Source: Mytilus galloprovincialis (lineage: Eukaryota > Mollusca > Bivalvia > Mytilida > Mytilidae). From it: 64,000 nt of DNA. Under the pieces are notes generated by a model. It was not told where the DNA came from. It saw only the letters and a program-made list of their open reading frames with translations, and did no database searches. Made by a program: the position numbers and the translations under genes. The stretch is from the NCBI RefSeq assembly GCF_965363235.1, contig NC_134844.1:93582664-93646663 (forward strand). The letters run 5' to 3'. This document shows positions 34,183-45,315 of this stretch, piece by piece (within the stretch, counting starts at the first letter, position 1; every line of letters begins with the position of its first letter).

Positions 34183-35444
34183 CAATTTTGTAATGAAATT
34201 CGTGCTCTCCGGTTACAAGTAATTGAAATAAAAACGTAATATTTTAACTATTTGAAAACAAATCACACTGATTTAATCTGTTAATCTCCTGTATTTAGCA
34301 TGTCAGTATATTTCAATAATTGCTGCCCATTATGCTCCTTGTAATTGAAGTTATCAGAAGAAAACATAATGTGGGAGGATAATTGTTTTAGAATATTTAG
34401 GAACTTTACAAAAAATGCATATGCATAGGAACATGCATGAACAAAACTTGTTAATGTGAAACAAATATGACGTTCCTTGTGGAAGAATTAAAGTCTCACC
34501 TTGGGCCAGAGTAACAAAATAGGATTCACGGATATAAAATTAAACAAACATTTAATTTCAATTGTTCGCTTATTTACTGAATCCATCTAATTGTAATAAT
34601 AAGAATTTGTGTAACTAAAAATACAGATTATGATAAATATTTGTTTAAATTTAACCCATATGATCCCAAAACATGTATGATCAGCTGGACCGTACACGTA
34701 TACTCATACGGTCCGACCGTACGCGTATGGTCGGACCGTACGAGTATACGTATACGGTCCGGACCGTACGCGTACGGTCCAAATACTCATATGGTCTGGG
34801 ACGCAGACACTTTGAACTATAATTCTTGTCTTTCTTTAAATCAATATATACAAGAGATTTAAATCAGGTTAAGGACTCCCAGCCCTCAGTCTTAGTGATT
34901 TTTTTTAAAAAGGAGCCTAATTTGCAAGTGTCCTGTTTTGTTTCAGGATTGAGGATATGTTTTATTATGAGAATTACAATTTTTGCTTTATCCTACACAT
35001 CGGTCTTTTAATGTTGTCCATAAAACCTAAAAATCTTGAATTACAATGAATCTATGTTTTTGCTTTAAGACCTGAACATTGTCGAAAAAATAGCTAAAAA
35101 ATAATTGCGTTTCTATGTCATCTAAAGAGTCCGGGAAACGCTCAGAATGCTCGATTTTGCGTTATTTTTCTCAGAGCTTCTGGGAGCCTTGAGCGGCCCC
35201 CATACCCCTCGCCAATTTTTTTTCGCCTTGTTCCGGTCAGCGAATATACTTTGCCTCACTATTAGAAGTGGCTAGTTACGACCCTGGCTCCTCGATACCT
35301 TTCCACACCTGAAGTAAACAGGCAATCATGAGTTTATCTTAAATTTAAAGGTAAATAAAATAATATATTAGAAAAATTAAATAAAAACGAAAAATCTAAA
35401 AGCAAAGAAAAATTGTAAAAATTGATAGTTTATATATAATAAAT

Positions 35445-35640
35445 AAGGCCGCTAGTTTTCTCGTTTGAATTGTTTTACATTGTCTTATCGGGGCCTTTTA
35501 TAGCTGACTATGCGGTATGAGCTTTGCTCAGTGTTGAAGGCCGTACGGTGACCTATAGTTGTGAATGTCGGTGTCATTTTGTTCTTTTGTGGGTAGGTGT
35601 CTCATTGGCAATCATACCACATCTTCTTTTTTATATGATG
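35445..35640 (-). repeat. R2 repeat, minus copy
   Basis: On the minus strand it starts AAGAAGATGTGGTATGATTG and runs through TATAGGTCACCGTACGGCC to AACTAGCGGCC. Confidence 0.75.
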
Positions 35641-37774
35641 AAAAGTTTGAAGAATTATGAATAATGTACCTTAACATCTGACTGGTGAAAATTTTTAAAT
35701 AACGCAGTACAATCCGTAATATATATATATATAAAAAAATACAATATGCATTGCCCAGCGTAGATCAGCGTATCCCTTTAATTAAACAGTACCCCCTTCG
35801 GTATTATCATATCAATCCCTAGCCATACAAACACATACAGACAACTTCAGCGGCTTTCGTCTACAGATAACGTTGTTTATTATTTATTTTAATAAAAAAA
35901 AAATATTTGTGAAAAAAATATCTGTAGACACGTGCCTACAGTTCCTAACGGCAGCTATGCTCCTGTGAGTGTCTGTTCGTCCGGGTAAAATCTCTATTTG
36001 TCCGGCCATCCGTCTGCGCATGCGCAAATCTTCAATATCAATCAAAGATACCCTGGTATCCCGGCCAGATATCTAGCTGCGCGTCGTGTACTGATATGAT
36101 TAGCCAGGACCCCAGGCTACAATCAAAGTGTACGCGGAAAGTGTCCCGGATGAGGTGCCGGATAACAAACGCGCGTATGCAATAGACGTTTTGAGAATCG
36201 GAGATCGTGATTTATATTTAAAGATGTCATAAAGAAAGCAAGAGAGAATGTGATTTGCTTTTAACGAATTTCTATAGGAGTGATTCAAGAACAATAGCGC
36301 GTATACATGTTAACTGTGAGGAATAAGCCTGAAATCAAAGTGAAATCATATCCAACTAAGTTAGACATCACGTGACTCTTGTGACGTATTCTAACCGTCA
36401 TTTTGTATTATATTTCCCCATATAAAATGCATAGATGCTTCAATAAAGCTTTATTTTCTCATAAACCTGACACGTTTTCTAAGTTTTGCAAATCAATCCT
36501 TGATATTTAAACATATTTCTATCAAACAATGTTGGTTCTTACAGTTTAATTTTTGATTAAAGTCTGTCAGTTTAGACTTGTAAAAACATGCACTTTTCTC
36601 GTCATTTCTCCGTTGCCTCTATGCTAAATTACCGATACCCATGTCTACTTGTACAACAAATGAAGAAATTCCGTACAAAAAAAAACAAACTTTGCAAATC
36701 GATTAAGTATATTTAAACTTATATCTGGCGAAGATTACTACTTAAAACAGTTTAATTCCAAGTCAAAGTCTGTCAAACATCGATTTAAAAAAGGGAATTT
36801 TTCGGGATTTTTCAAAATGGCGGACAATGTATATGGAAATGTTGCATCAAATCAAGGATTTGTATAGTAAGACTTCCTAGATTATATTAATATTTTCATG
36901 CAGAATCTCTGATGTTTCTGTTATTTTCTTTGGTGATATTTCGATATGATTGATTTCAAAATTTCTTGATAAAAAAAAAATATTTTAAGTGTGACACGGG
37001 AACATTTATTTGACAGATATCCAGGATATACTGTTACCAGAAAATAGCTTGCAATAAAATTAAAATTAAATTTTTCTCTTCTTTTTTTAAAGGTGTTTTT
37101 CTTTAATTTTATCTTTCTTTAGAAAAATATTCATGCATCCCTTTTAGAACAAAAAATGTTCTTCGCATGAGAAAAAGAAACCCAATGCACCACAATTGAT
37201 ATAGATAAATATTCTATACCTTTAAAATTTCATCCCTTTACAGAACAGGTGAACTCTGACTTGGGTTATAATGTTCCATAACAATATATTGTCAGGTAGA
37301 CGTGCAAACAAAAAGCAACCAGGTGACATTAAACATCCTGTGTACACATGCATTACCAGAGTTTAAATTTTGCGATATACAAAAGTTTTTACATGTTTTA
37401 CAAATGTACAAATATTCAATGAATCTTTAAAAAGTTTAACATATGTAAAAAGTAGTTTATTGTTAACATTTAAACAGAGACGTATAATACTATTGCTCTG
37501 ATTCAACAATATTCTATACCCTATAATGTCTATCGACAGAGTTATCGGTCCTGAATAGGACTGATATAGTTGGATATGGGAGGATTTCTTGATCCCCAAT
37601 TTACCTTATGGAGGCAAAACGAATTCGGAAAACATACTACAATCATGTATATTAAACTTGCTTGGATGTATTATTTTTAAGTTATACTACAACGAAGATC
37701 TATCAACATGCACTGATATGCCTGGACTGGGATATGACACCAGGGTTGGGTTATCCCCCCTTTTTTCTGTTGTA
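35641..37774. other. Unique-looking region without recognised genes
   Basis: Moderately AT-rich. 35975-36025 shows GTCCGG motifs related to those at 39910-40045. Small open frames at 36100-36294 and 37363-37599 carry no motif I know. I found no splice-supported exon. Confidence 0.4.
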
Positions 37775-37862
37775 TCATTTATATCATTCTGTGTCATTTT
37801 GGTCTTTTGTGGATAGTTGTCTCATTGGCAATCATACCACATCTTCTTTTTTATATATACAT
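37775..37862 (-). repeat. R2 repeat, 5' fragment
   Basis: The minus strand reads AAGAAGATGTGGTATGATTG and CAATGAGACAAC; the copy ends within 90 bp. Confidence 0.7.
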
Positions 37863-37865
37863 TTT

Positions 37866-39320
37866 TAGCTCACCTGGCCCGAAAGGCCAAGTAAGCTTTT
37901 CTCATCACTTGGCGTCCGTCGTCTGTCGTCGTCCGTCGTCCGTCGTCGTCGTTAACTTTTTACATTTTGAACTTCTTCTAGAGAACCACTGAATGGAATA
38001 AAACCAAACATGGCATGAATGTTCCTTATGAGGTGCTGACTAAGTGTTGTTACTTTGTAGCTGATCCATCATCCAAGATGGCTGCCAGCGGGGGGACTTA
38101 GTTTAACATAGGACCCTATGGGAAATGCATACAAATGACTTCTTCTAGAGAACCACTGAATTGAATGAAAACAAACATGGTATGCATGTTCCTTATGAGG
38201 TGCTGACCAAGTGTTGTTACTTTGTAGTCGATCCATCATCCAAGATGGCCACCAGCGGGGACTTAGTTTAACATAGGACCCTATGAGAAATTCATACAAA
38301 TGACTTCTTTTAGAGAACCACTGAAAGGAATGAAACCAAACATGGCATGAATGTTCCTTATGAGGTGCTGACCAAGTGTTGTTACTTTGTAGCCGATCCA
38401 TTTTCCAAGATGGCCGCCAGCGGGGGACTTAGTTTAAGATGGGACCCTATGGGAAATGCATACAAATGACTTCTTCTAGAGAACCAAAAAATGGAATGAA
38501 ACCAAACATGGCATGAATGTTCCTTATTAGGTGCTGACCAACTGTTGTTACTTGGTAGCCAATTCATCATCCAAGATGGCCGCCAGCGGGGGACTTAGTT
38601 TAACATGGGACCCTATGGGAAATGCATACAAATGACTTCTTCTAGAGAACCACTGAATGGAATGAAACCAAACATGGCATAAATGTTCCTTATTAGGTTC
38701 TGACCAAGTGTTGTTACTTTGTAGCCGATCCATCTTCCAAGATGGCCGCCAGCGGGGGACTTAGTTTAACATGGGACCCTAAGGGAAATGCATACAAATG
38801 ACTTCTTCTAGAGAACCAAAGAATGGAATGAAACCAAACATGGCATAAATGTTCCTTATGAGGTGCTGACCAAGTGTTGTTACTTTGTAGCCGATCCATC
38901 TTCCAAGATGGCCGCCAGCGGGGGACTTAGTTTAACATGGGACCCTATGGGAAATGCATACAAATGACTTCTTCTAGAGAACCACTGAATGGAATGAAAC
39001 CAAACATGGCATGAATGTTCCTTATGAGATGCTGACCAAGTGTTGTTACTTTGTCTCCGATCCATCATCCAAGATGGCTGCCAGTGGGGGGGGGGGGGGA
39101 TTTGTTTAACATAGAACCCTATGTGAAATGCATACAAAAGTCTTCTTCTAGAGAACCAGGGAATGGAATGAAATCAAACATAGCATGCATAGTCTTTCCT
39201 TATGCGGTGCTGGCCAAGTGTTGTTACTTTGTAGCCAAATTTTATCTGTTTTTATATGATTTCAAAAAAACCAAGTAGAGTCAGGTGAGCGATACAGGCT
39301 CTTGAGAGCCTCTAGTTTTT
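37866..39320 (+). repeat. AGCTCACCTG-ended repeat with a ~166-bp tandem array
   Basis: It begins TAGCTCACCTGGCCC and ends GTCAGGTGAGCGATACAGG plus CTCTTGAGAGCCTC, giving inverted ends. A GTC-rich tract (37905-37950) is followed by seven to eight units of about 166 bp (ACTTCTTCTAGAGAACCACT, CAAACATGGCATGAATG, CAAGATGGCCGCCAGCGGGG). Minus frames of about 61 residues recur only because of the repeat. A comparable repeat is widespread in bivalves, from memory. Confidence 0.8.
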
Positions 39321-39705
39321 CTAAAAAAAAATCTATCGAAAACACAATCCTACTTTTGAGGACAGGTTACACGTGCCTACCATTTTCTCTGATTTCCTAT
39401 GAATTAAAAATCGCAGAACAATTTAAATGAAGAATCGTGCATAATCGTTTGAGGACCTTACTTTAACCAAACTTCACAACAACAATACATTTAGGATCTT
39501 TTAAAATCATAGATGTTTAATGAAGCCAATAATCATTTGCCCGACTATTTACCTTACAAGAAATTCATAGGCAGAACAACAAAAGAGAGAATAATGATTG
39601 TCCCCCCTAAACCCCTTCCCCAATTCCTTTAAAAAAAATCTGAATCAAATGTAAAGTTTACTTTTTTTTTTATTAGAATGAGTTCTTTTTAATAAAACGA
39701 TGAAT

Positions 39706-39839
39706 CAGTGGCGGATCCAGAACTTTTTCTAAGGGGGCGAGTGGGGGGGGGGGGGGGGCGCCCGCTCCAGTCATGCTTCAATGATTCCTAATATAATCAA
39801 CCAAATTTTTCCCACGAAAGGGGGCCCCCTGGATCCGCC
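39706..39839 (+). mobile_element. GGCGGATCC MITE
   Basis: CAGTGGCGGATCCAG on the left, GGATCCGCC on the right; the last few bases of the right end are altered. The interior matches 16286-16440 (CCAGTCATGCTTCAATGATT). Confidence 0.75.
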
Positions 39840-39909
39840 GATAGACAATATATTTTAAAACTACTCATGCTTGATCTATCTCCTTCAAAACACGATGTTA
39901 TATCTTCAT

Positions 39910-40045
39910 CATTATATTTTTGGCCGGACAAATAGCAAAACACCGTAAAAATGCTATTAGTCCGGCTTGCCGGATGAATAGACATTTTTGACTATTTATC
40001 CGGCTAGCCGGACGAATAACCACTGCCTAGTTTTTACGGTCTTAT
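39910..40045. repeat. Foldback with CCGGC palindromes
   Basis: ACCGTAAAAATGCTATT and AGTTTTTACGGT are inverted ends around TAGTCCGGCTTGCCGGA and ATCCGGCTAGCCGGAC, each itself a palindrome. Confidence 0.55.
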
Positions 40046-40212
40046 ATACCTATATGGAGTTATTTTCTTTCAGAACGATAGGTCATTCTTTTTCAGAATC
40101 AACCCAGACGATACCATTTTTCAATACAATGTGCTCCATGTCACAGGTCATTATTTTATCCTAATTAAAAAACTACTTAAACTGGTTGTTAACAGATTTA
40201 ATTCATTTTATT

Positions 40213-41086
40213 TTACATAAATTGATCATAACGAAACTTTGAAGGAAAAGAAGAAAAGTTGCAAGTCACATTTTTCTTGTCACTCTCGTCTGTTGAACAT
40301 TCAACCGAAGCACTACCAACTGGTGCACCTGCAGCTGCTGATGGTTTTGCCTTCTTACTTCCGTCTGACGGTCTTAATCCATATAAAATATTCGATGCCT
40401 CTATTTGTTGATCGGCACAAGTTCTTTTGTATACTCTAAATGCATTACTACGATGACCTGCAAAGCAATTAAAGGTTAATTATTTTTGTGTTTTTGTTTT
40501 TGTTTGTTTTTTTTATTATTGAACTGCATATTCCACATCACAATACAAGAAATAAAATAATATTCAAAATTTAGAGAAGTAACTCAAGCATGACGGACAA
40601 ACAGACGATCGGACGAGTAATGGTAGATCTGATTACCCGAAATATCGTGGTCGTGACAGATGCAATCATTTATCTTGATAAAAAGTTTCCTGAAGTCTCT
40701 GTACATAGATAATTATACATTTTTCTTACAATCATCAGTTCTCTTTTAAAGCAATAGAAAAAAAAACTGGGAAAAAGAACGGAATTGGGTAATATCACGC
40801 AGACAAGGAATACCTTCGTGTTTTTTTTTTATTCCATTTTGTGTTGGATAAATAAGAATATTGAAAAGAAAAGACTAAAAATTATAATGTTTCATTCTAC
40901 TATTATATTACCTGTTGTTTCGGCAACCCGTTGTTCTTCTATGCCAGCATTAAAGGCGTGTTGCTGCAGATGCTCGGAGGCTATGGTTTGTGCGCTTTCC
41001 TGTCAGTCCAATACTTGTGCACAACCGTTTAACAGTGCCTTGTAAAGTGCTGTGTCCAATAGGACTGTTGCCATACCATTGTCCAT
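40213..41086 (-). pseudogene. Crypton-like tyrosine recombinase, C-terminal exons, decayed
   Basis: Two minus exons, 41086-40912 and 40457-40213, join in phase across a GTAATA donor and a TTTGCAG acceptor (the split codon gives the G of TTGHRS). They encode the end of a tyrosine recombinase of the Crypton/DUF3504 kind: WYGNSPIGHSTL, VKRLC, then TNHSLRASAATRL (H-x-x-R), GIEEQRVAETTGHRSN and a VYKR tyrosine that would be the nucleophile, followed by a Lys/Ser-rich tail to a TAA stop. One frame slip lies just after ATRL. The upstream half of the domain was not found. DIRS recombinases are the alternative, but no RT is near. Confidence 0.72.
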
Positions 41087-41640
41087 CTCAGATATGTTTT
41101 AAAGATGTTAGGTAGAAACAATCCTTTCTTCCATTAGATGGACTGAAATAAAAGAAAACTTTATGTAACATTTCACTTCAAACACACATAATGAAATAAT
41201 GTAAAGATGATTTTAATTATAGGTAAATTACAGCTAATTTCTTATTGCTTGTGGAGTAACACTTACTCTGGCTTACTTAATTTGTTTGTATAAATGTAAG
41301 CTGAAGCATTGTATTTAAGATTGACATCTGCAATCGATATTGTATTATTAAACAAGTATATATTTGAATTTGATTGAAAGTTATCCCAACTACAATATAT
41401 GTAACAGGGCAAACAAGCTAACCAATGTATTAACCCACATGCATTAGGAAATAAGCTGTAAAAAAGAAATTATGTTAAAGATTAGATAAAAAAACTATTT
41501 CAGATTTTATCATATTTATTGAAGCACGATGAGAAGATGTATTAAAGAAAACAGTATGAAATCCTGTAGACTCGTATTGGAAAATTTATAGCAACCTTTA
41601 TAAGGAAATCGGTACAGAGACGGCTTTTAAATTAGGGGAA
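41087..41640. other. Upstream of the recombinase fragment, nothing recognised
   Basis: AT-rich with no further recombinase exon that I can identify. Confidence 0.4.
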
Positions 41641-41647
41641 GGGGAAA

Positions 41648-41798
41648 CAGTTATTGACTAATCAAATCGGTATATATCGTTTCATCTGCACGGTCGGGAT
41701 GACCCATTAACCAGAACTCCTACGTCGCTCGGGTGAAGTAGGGTCACCGGAGCCGTGCAGATTAAGTGACATATACCCACTTGCTTAGTCAATAGCTA
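41648..41798. repeat. Foldback repeat with CTGCACGG arms
   Basis: GACTAATCAAATCGG, CATCTGCACGGTCGGGATGA is answered by GGGTCACCGGAGCCGTGCAG, TTAAGTGACATATACC, TTGCTTAGTC. The arms are about 50 bp. Confidence 0.65.
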
Positions 41799-42418
41799 AA
41801 ACATAACATGCCTACATAAAATGTGTGTACAAGTAAATGCTGTTACTTAAATTACAAAACATATCTTAAGGTGCTTCTATTCACGGGTGTCATTCGGTAT
41901 ATCGAGAGAAATGATCGTGAAAGAATAACTAACGGTGGTCAAGTATTGCGATCGGATCTTGAAAGATCTGGTATCGGATCGTGAATGCAATTAAGTATTA
42001 TTCTACTTCCAAATCTGTGAAAAAATTGCTGTATTTTCAAAAGGTGGAACAAATCAGAAAAAAAATATGTCTGTTAAAATGATTCCTCTTCCTTAATAAT
42101 ACTGTGCACTTAGTTAAAGAAAAAATGTAGTACTTTTTAAGAAAACACAAAAGGCGACATGCAATCCTACGAGAATCATTAAGAAAAAATCACGTTTTGT
42201 ATCCATAATGTTCATAATCCAATATATCATGTTATATTTGCAACTTAATCTGTAATGTATCAGATAGTCCAGTAAAATATGTTATTACTTGAAAAAGTTC
42301 ATATTAATTTTGAAAAAGTAAATTATTGTCGATTTTTAATCAAAATTGATCGTGAAAGATCATTCAACGCATTGTTTTGCTCGTGAAAGACAAGGCGTGA
42401 CCAGACTTAATAATAAAA

Positions 42419-42687
42419 CAAGAATGTGTCCTCAGTACACGAATGCCCCACTCGCACTATCATTTTCCATGTTCAGTGGACCGTGAAATTTGGGTAAAAA
42501 CTCTAATTTGGCATTAAAATTAGAAAGATCATATCATAGGGAACATGTGTACTAAGTTTGAAGTCGATTGGACATCAACTTCATCAAAAACTACCTTGAC
42601 CAAAAACTTTAACCTGAAGCGGGACAGACGGACGGACGAACGAACGGACGGACGGACGGACGAACGAACGGACGGACGGACGAACGA

Positions 42688-42721
<34 letters not shown>

Positions 42722-42729
42722 GAACGAAC

Positions 42730-42762
<33 letters not shown>

Positions 42763-42828
42763 AACGGACGCACAGACCAGAAAACATAATGCCCCTCTAC
42801 TATCGTAGGTGGGGCATAAAAACAGCAT
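42419..42828 (+). repeat. GTGGGGCAT repeat with ACGG/ACGA microsatellite
   Basis: The flank TGCCCCACTCGCAC and the end GTAGGTGGGGCATAAA give short inverted ends. The middle (42625-42770) is an array of GACGGACGAACGAACG. Open frames in several phases here are only the tetranucleotide repeat. Partner copy at 57735-57935. Confidence 0.85.
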
Positions 42829-42929
42829 TTCTTTTACCAGTTGATATACTTGTAATTGGTTGAAGCATGTATTTATTTACTAAGAACGTATGTTAATGCT
42901 TTTTTTGTTGTTGGTGATATATAAATATA

Positions 42930-43200
42930 TGTTAAGTGCGATGTGGACGCTAAAACGCGATGGTCACGCTAAAAGTGCGATGATCTACGATAATGTGCGA
43001 TGGTTTGATACGCTAAAGTACGATGGTCTGTGTTATTAAATGGACCACACTAAAGTGCGATGTGGACGCTAAAACGCGATGGTCACGCTAAAGTGCAATG
43101 GTTTACGCTAATGTGCGATGGTTTGATACGCATAAGTACGATGGTCTGTGTTATTAAATGGACCACGCTAAAGTCCGATGGCTCAATACGGTAAAGTGCG
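42930..43200 (+). repeat. GCTAAAGTGCGATGG tandem repeat
   Basis: Two and a half units of ~110 bp, each built from a ~16-bp motif (ACGCTAAAGTGCGATGG with variants), ending ATTAAATGGACCACGC. Confidence 0.85.
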
Positions 43201-43684
43201 TTTTCCCGACAACAATTGAAATCAACAAAAATGAAAAAGCAGATTACCTTAAAAGTGATGCTGCGAATGAAACACTTTGAACACCATATTTTTCAGTAGT
43301 TCAGTAAAATTAATTGATAAAGTAATATAAACTAATTGTTGCTTGTTGAAAGTACAGTGGCAAATATCCCATGCATATACAGGACGATCATACGAATGAT
43401 CATTTGATCATTTAATCTACAATGCTACATGTAACTAGGCATCCAAGTTAATAAGACCAACTGGAGCGTAAATTGTTGAAAAGTAAATATATAATGCGTA
43501 ATGCATCCACTAATGATTGAATCGAGAGATGGTCGGGGGGTCTTCCCCTGGAAATATCTTAATATGTACGTTTTTGTTTTCGTAAGGGTTAGATCAAATA
43601 AGCTATATCATTTAATTTTATATGCAGGTGTAATGAAGATGTTCTTTCCATTAACAATACAAACTTTTCTGATTAGGTCCCATT

Positions 43685-43982
43685 AAAACTCATGAATTAG
43701 AGATTACAGACCCCACATACACAGCTTCCCCGGCCTCATTTTTAGACATATACCCTGAATTTGACTTCAGCGGTCATCTCAGAGCCTATGACAAACTTGA
43801 TGATTTCAATTTTGAAATTATAAATGTTCCTCACCTTAGCAGCGATTTACCAACTTTATACGCGTATGGAGCATACATTTCTCAACCCATACGATTTTCA
43901 GAAGCTTGGTGCTGCTACACAGAGTTTGTAAAACGTTATCAGTGCCTTAGCAAAAAATTAATGAGCCAGGGTTTTGTGTAAG
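43685..43982 (+). mobile_element. Retroelement-like protein fragment
   Basis: One open stretch reads ELEITDPTYTASPASFLDI, LDDFNFEIINVPHLSSDLPT, AYGAYISQPIRFSEAW and ends MSQGFV. I recognise this as a tail found in a group of animal retroelement polyproteins, but I cannot place the family. Nothing of the polymerase core is near, so it is a remnant. Confidence 0.45.
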
Positions 43983-44049
43983 AATATCTCGTGATAAAAA
44001 AGTTCATTGGAAAGTTTCAAGACATAATAAAATGATATTCAGTATAAAA

Positions 44050-44420
44050 ATAAGGAGATGTGGTATGATTGCCAATGAGACAACTATCCACCAAAGTTCA
44101 AATAAAGGGGATGTAAGAAATTATAGGCAACGGTACGGCCTTCAACAATGAAAACAAACCATACCGTATAGTCAGCTATAAATGTCCCCGACATGAAAAC
44201 TAACGGCCTAATTTATAACAAAACAATTTACGAAAAACAAATATGACAGCCGTGAACCAAACACAACCGCTGAACTACAGGATCCTGACTTGGGACAGGC
44301 ACATAAAGAATGTGGCGGGGTAAAACATGTTTGTGAGCGCTCAATCCACCCCTAACCTTGGACAGTGGTGTAACAGCACACCATAAGAACAAACTATAAA
44401 ACTCAGTTGTAAAGGTTTAA
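44050..44420 (+). repeat. R2 repeat, near-complete copy
   Basis: Starts GGAGATGTGGTATGATTGCC and runs to CTAACCTTGGACAGTGGTG, ACAGCACACCATAAGAAC. This is among the longest R2 copies in the window and shows the whole order of blocks. Confidence 0.8.
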
Positions 44421-44839
44421 CTAATCAGATCGATACAAAGAAAAACATCAAACAAAAACACAGACAGGACGTGGCACGGTATATATTCATCCCTCATCTA
44501 TAACAACACAAAAAGACACTAAGTACAGATCTGTGAGTTCTCGCAGTTACTGACAGCTAGTTCAAAGCCAATAACAACTAATGAAAAAATCATATATCTA
44601 AGACTGAAATATCAATCAGTACACATCGAACATCCAATGTGTCTACTTACCAAATAATACAAGATGGTCTAGAGTTATAGATTCTAGGTACTGATTGTGT
44701 AGCATTTTATCTACCTTTATAGTTTTACCTTTATTTGTCTTTGTACTTTTATGTCCCATTTGATCTTATGTCTATTGGCATAGTTCGGTATAAGTGCATC
44801 CAGCTTTAAGGTTATGTTTTTGCTTTTTGCGTTCCTTAT

Positions 44840-45315
44840 GTGGGTGGTTCCAGAGAAATATTTTCGTTTGTCGGAGATTTAATCTGGTGCGCAACAGATT
44901 GAATCTCGTAGAACATTTGGAAACTGCCGCGTACAATTTTCAAAAACAGGTGCGCACGACTTTCAAACTAGTGTTTGCACGAGTTTCAAAGTCGTGCGAA
45001 CCAATGCTTGAAAGTCATGCGTTAAATTTAGAAAGTCGTGCTCACTATTTTGAGAGTCGTGAGCACGAGTTTGAAAGTCGTGCACATCATTTTGAAATTC
45101 CTGCGTGCCAGTTTGAAAGTCATGCGCACAAGTTTGAAAGTCGTGCACAAGAGCTGAAAAGGCGTGCGAGCCAGTTTGAAAGTCATGCGCACCAGTTTGA
45201 AAGTCATGCGCACTAGTTTGAAAGTCGTGCATATAAGCTGAAAAGGCGTGCGCACGATTTTTCAAACTGGTCCCTACCAGATGCAATCTCCGGCAAACGA
45301 AAATATTTATATTTA
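44840..45315. repeat. Foldback repeat holding a ~21-bp GTTTGAAAGTCGTGC minisatellite
   Basis: Outer arms ATATTTTCGTTTGTCGGAGA and TCTCCGGCAAACGAAAATAT are inverted. Between, 44945-45260 repeats a 21-bp unit (CAGTTTGAAAGTCATGCGCAC) about 14 times. Because 21 is a multiple of three, frames stay open on both strands (ESRAHxF on +), but nothing else suggests a gene. Confidence 0.8.

Larger units (their letters stand above)
33698..34217 (+). mobile_element. Miniature LTR element (TRIM-like) with tRNA-like sequence in each LTR
   Basis: 520 bp, looks whole for a TRIM. LTRs at 33698-33880 and 34002-34217 start TGTGACGGG and end GGTTACA (TG...CA). AGTA flanks both sides (33694-33697, 34218-34221). 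The left LTR is followed by TTGGCGCCCAAC, placed and shaped like a primer-binding site; GGTGGGGGAAG just before the right LTR is a polypurine tract. The 121-bp middle is non-coding. The LTRs differ at only a few bases, plus about 33 bp of extra length in the right one, so it is fairly young. Movement would need enzymes from another LTR element. Confidence 0.75.
33503..34799. mobile_element. Element with palindrome-rich GACCGTACGCGTACGGTC ends
   Basis: The left arm (33503-33600) and right arm (34687-34799) are inverted copies: CCAGACCGTATGAGTATTT, then GGACCGTACGCGTACGGTC. Each arm also repeats the 18-bp palindrome GACCGTACGCGTACGGTC and variants two to four times. The interior has no coding and holds the miniature LTR element. 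Target repeats are not clear. Confidence 0.72.
32456..35286. mobile_element. CAGGG-ended DNA transposon, nested
   Basis: The left end CAGGGCCGTAACTAC ... GAGGCAAA is answered by TTTGCCTC ... TAGTTACGACCCTG on the right. GCTCC stands on both sides (32451-32455, 35287-35291). No transposase frame is visible, so it is a deletion or carrier form. It lies against the LINE and contains the two elements listed next. Confidence 0.7.

Noticed and set aside
42529-42828. Ser/Arg- or Thr/Asp-rich proteins on both strands
   Set aside because: They arise entirely from the ACGG/ACGA microsatellite.
44794-45216. A 140-residue protein with HAHxFES repeats
   Set aside because: It is the 21-bp minisatellite in a foldback repeat; both strands are open and neither has a domain.
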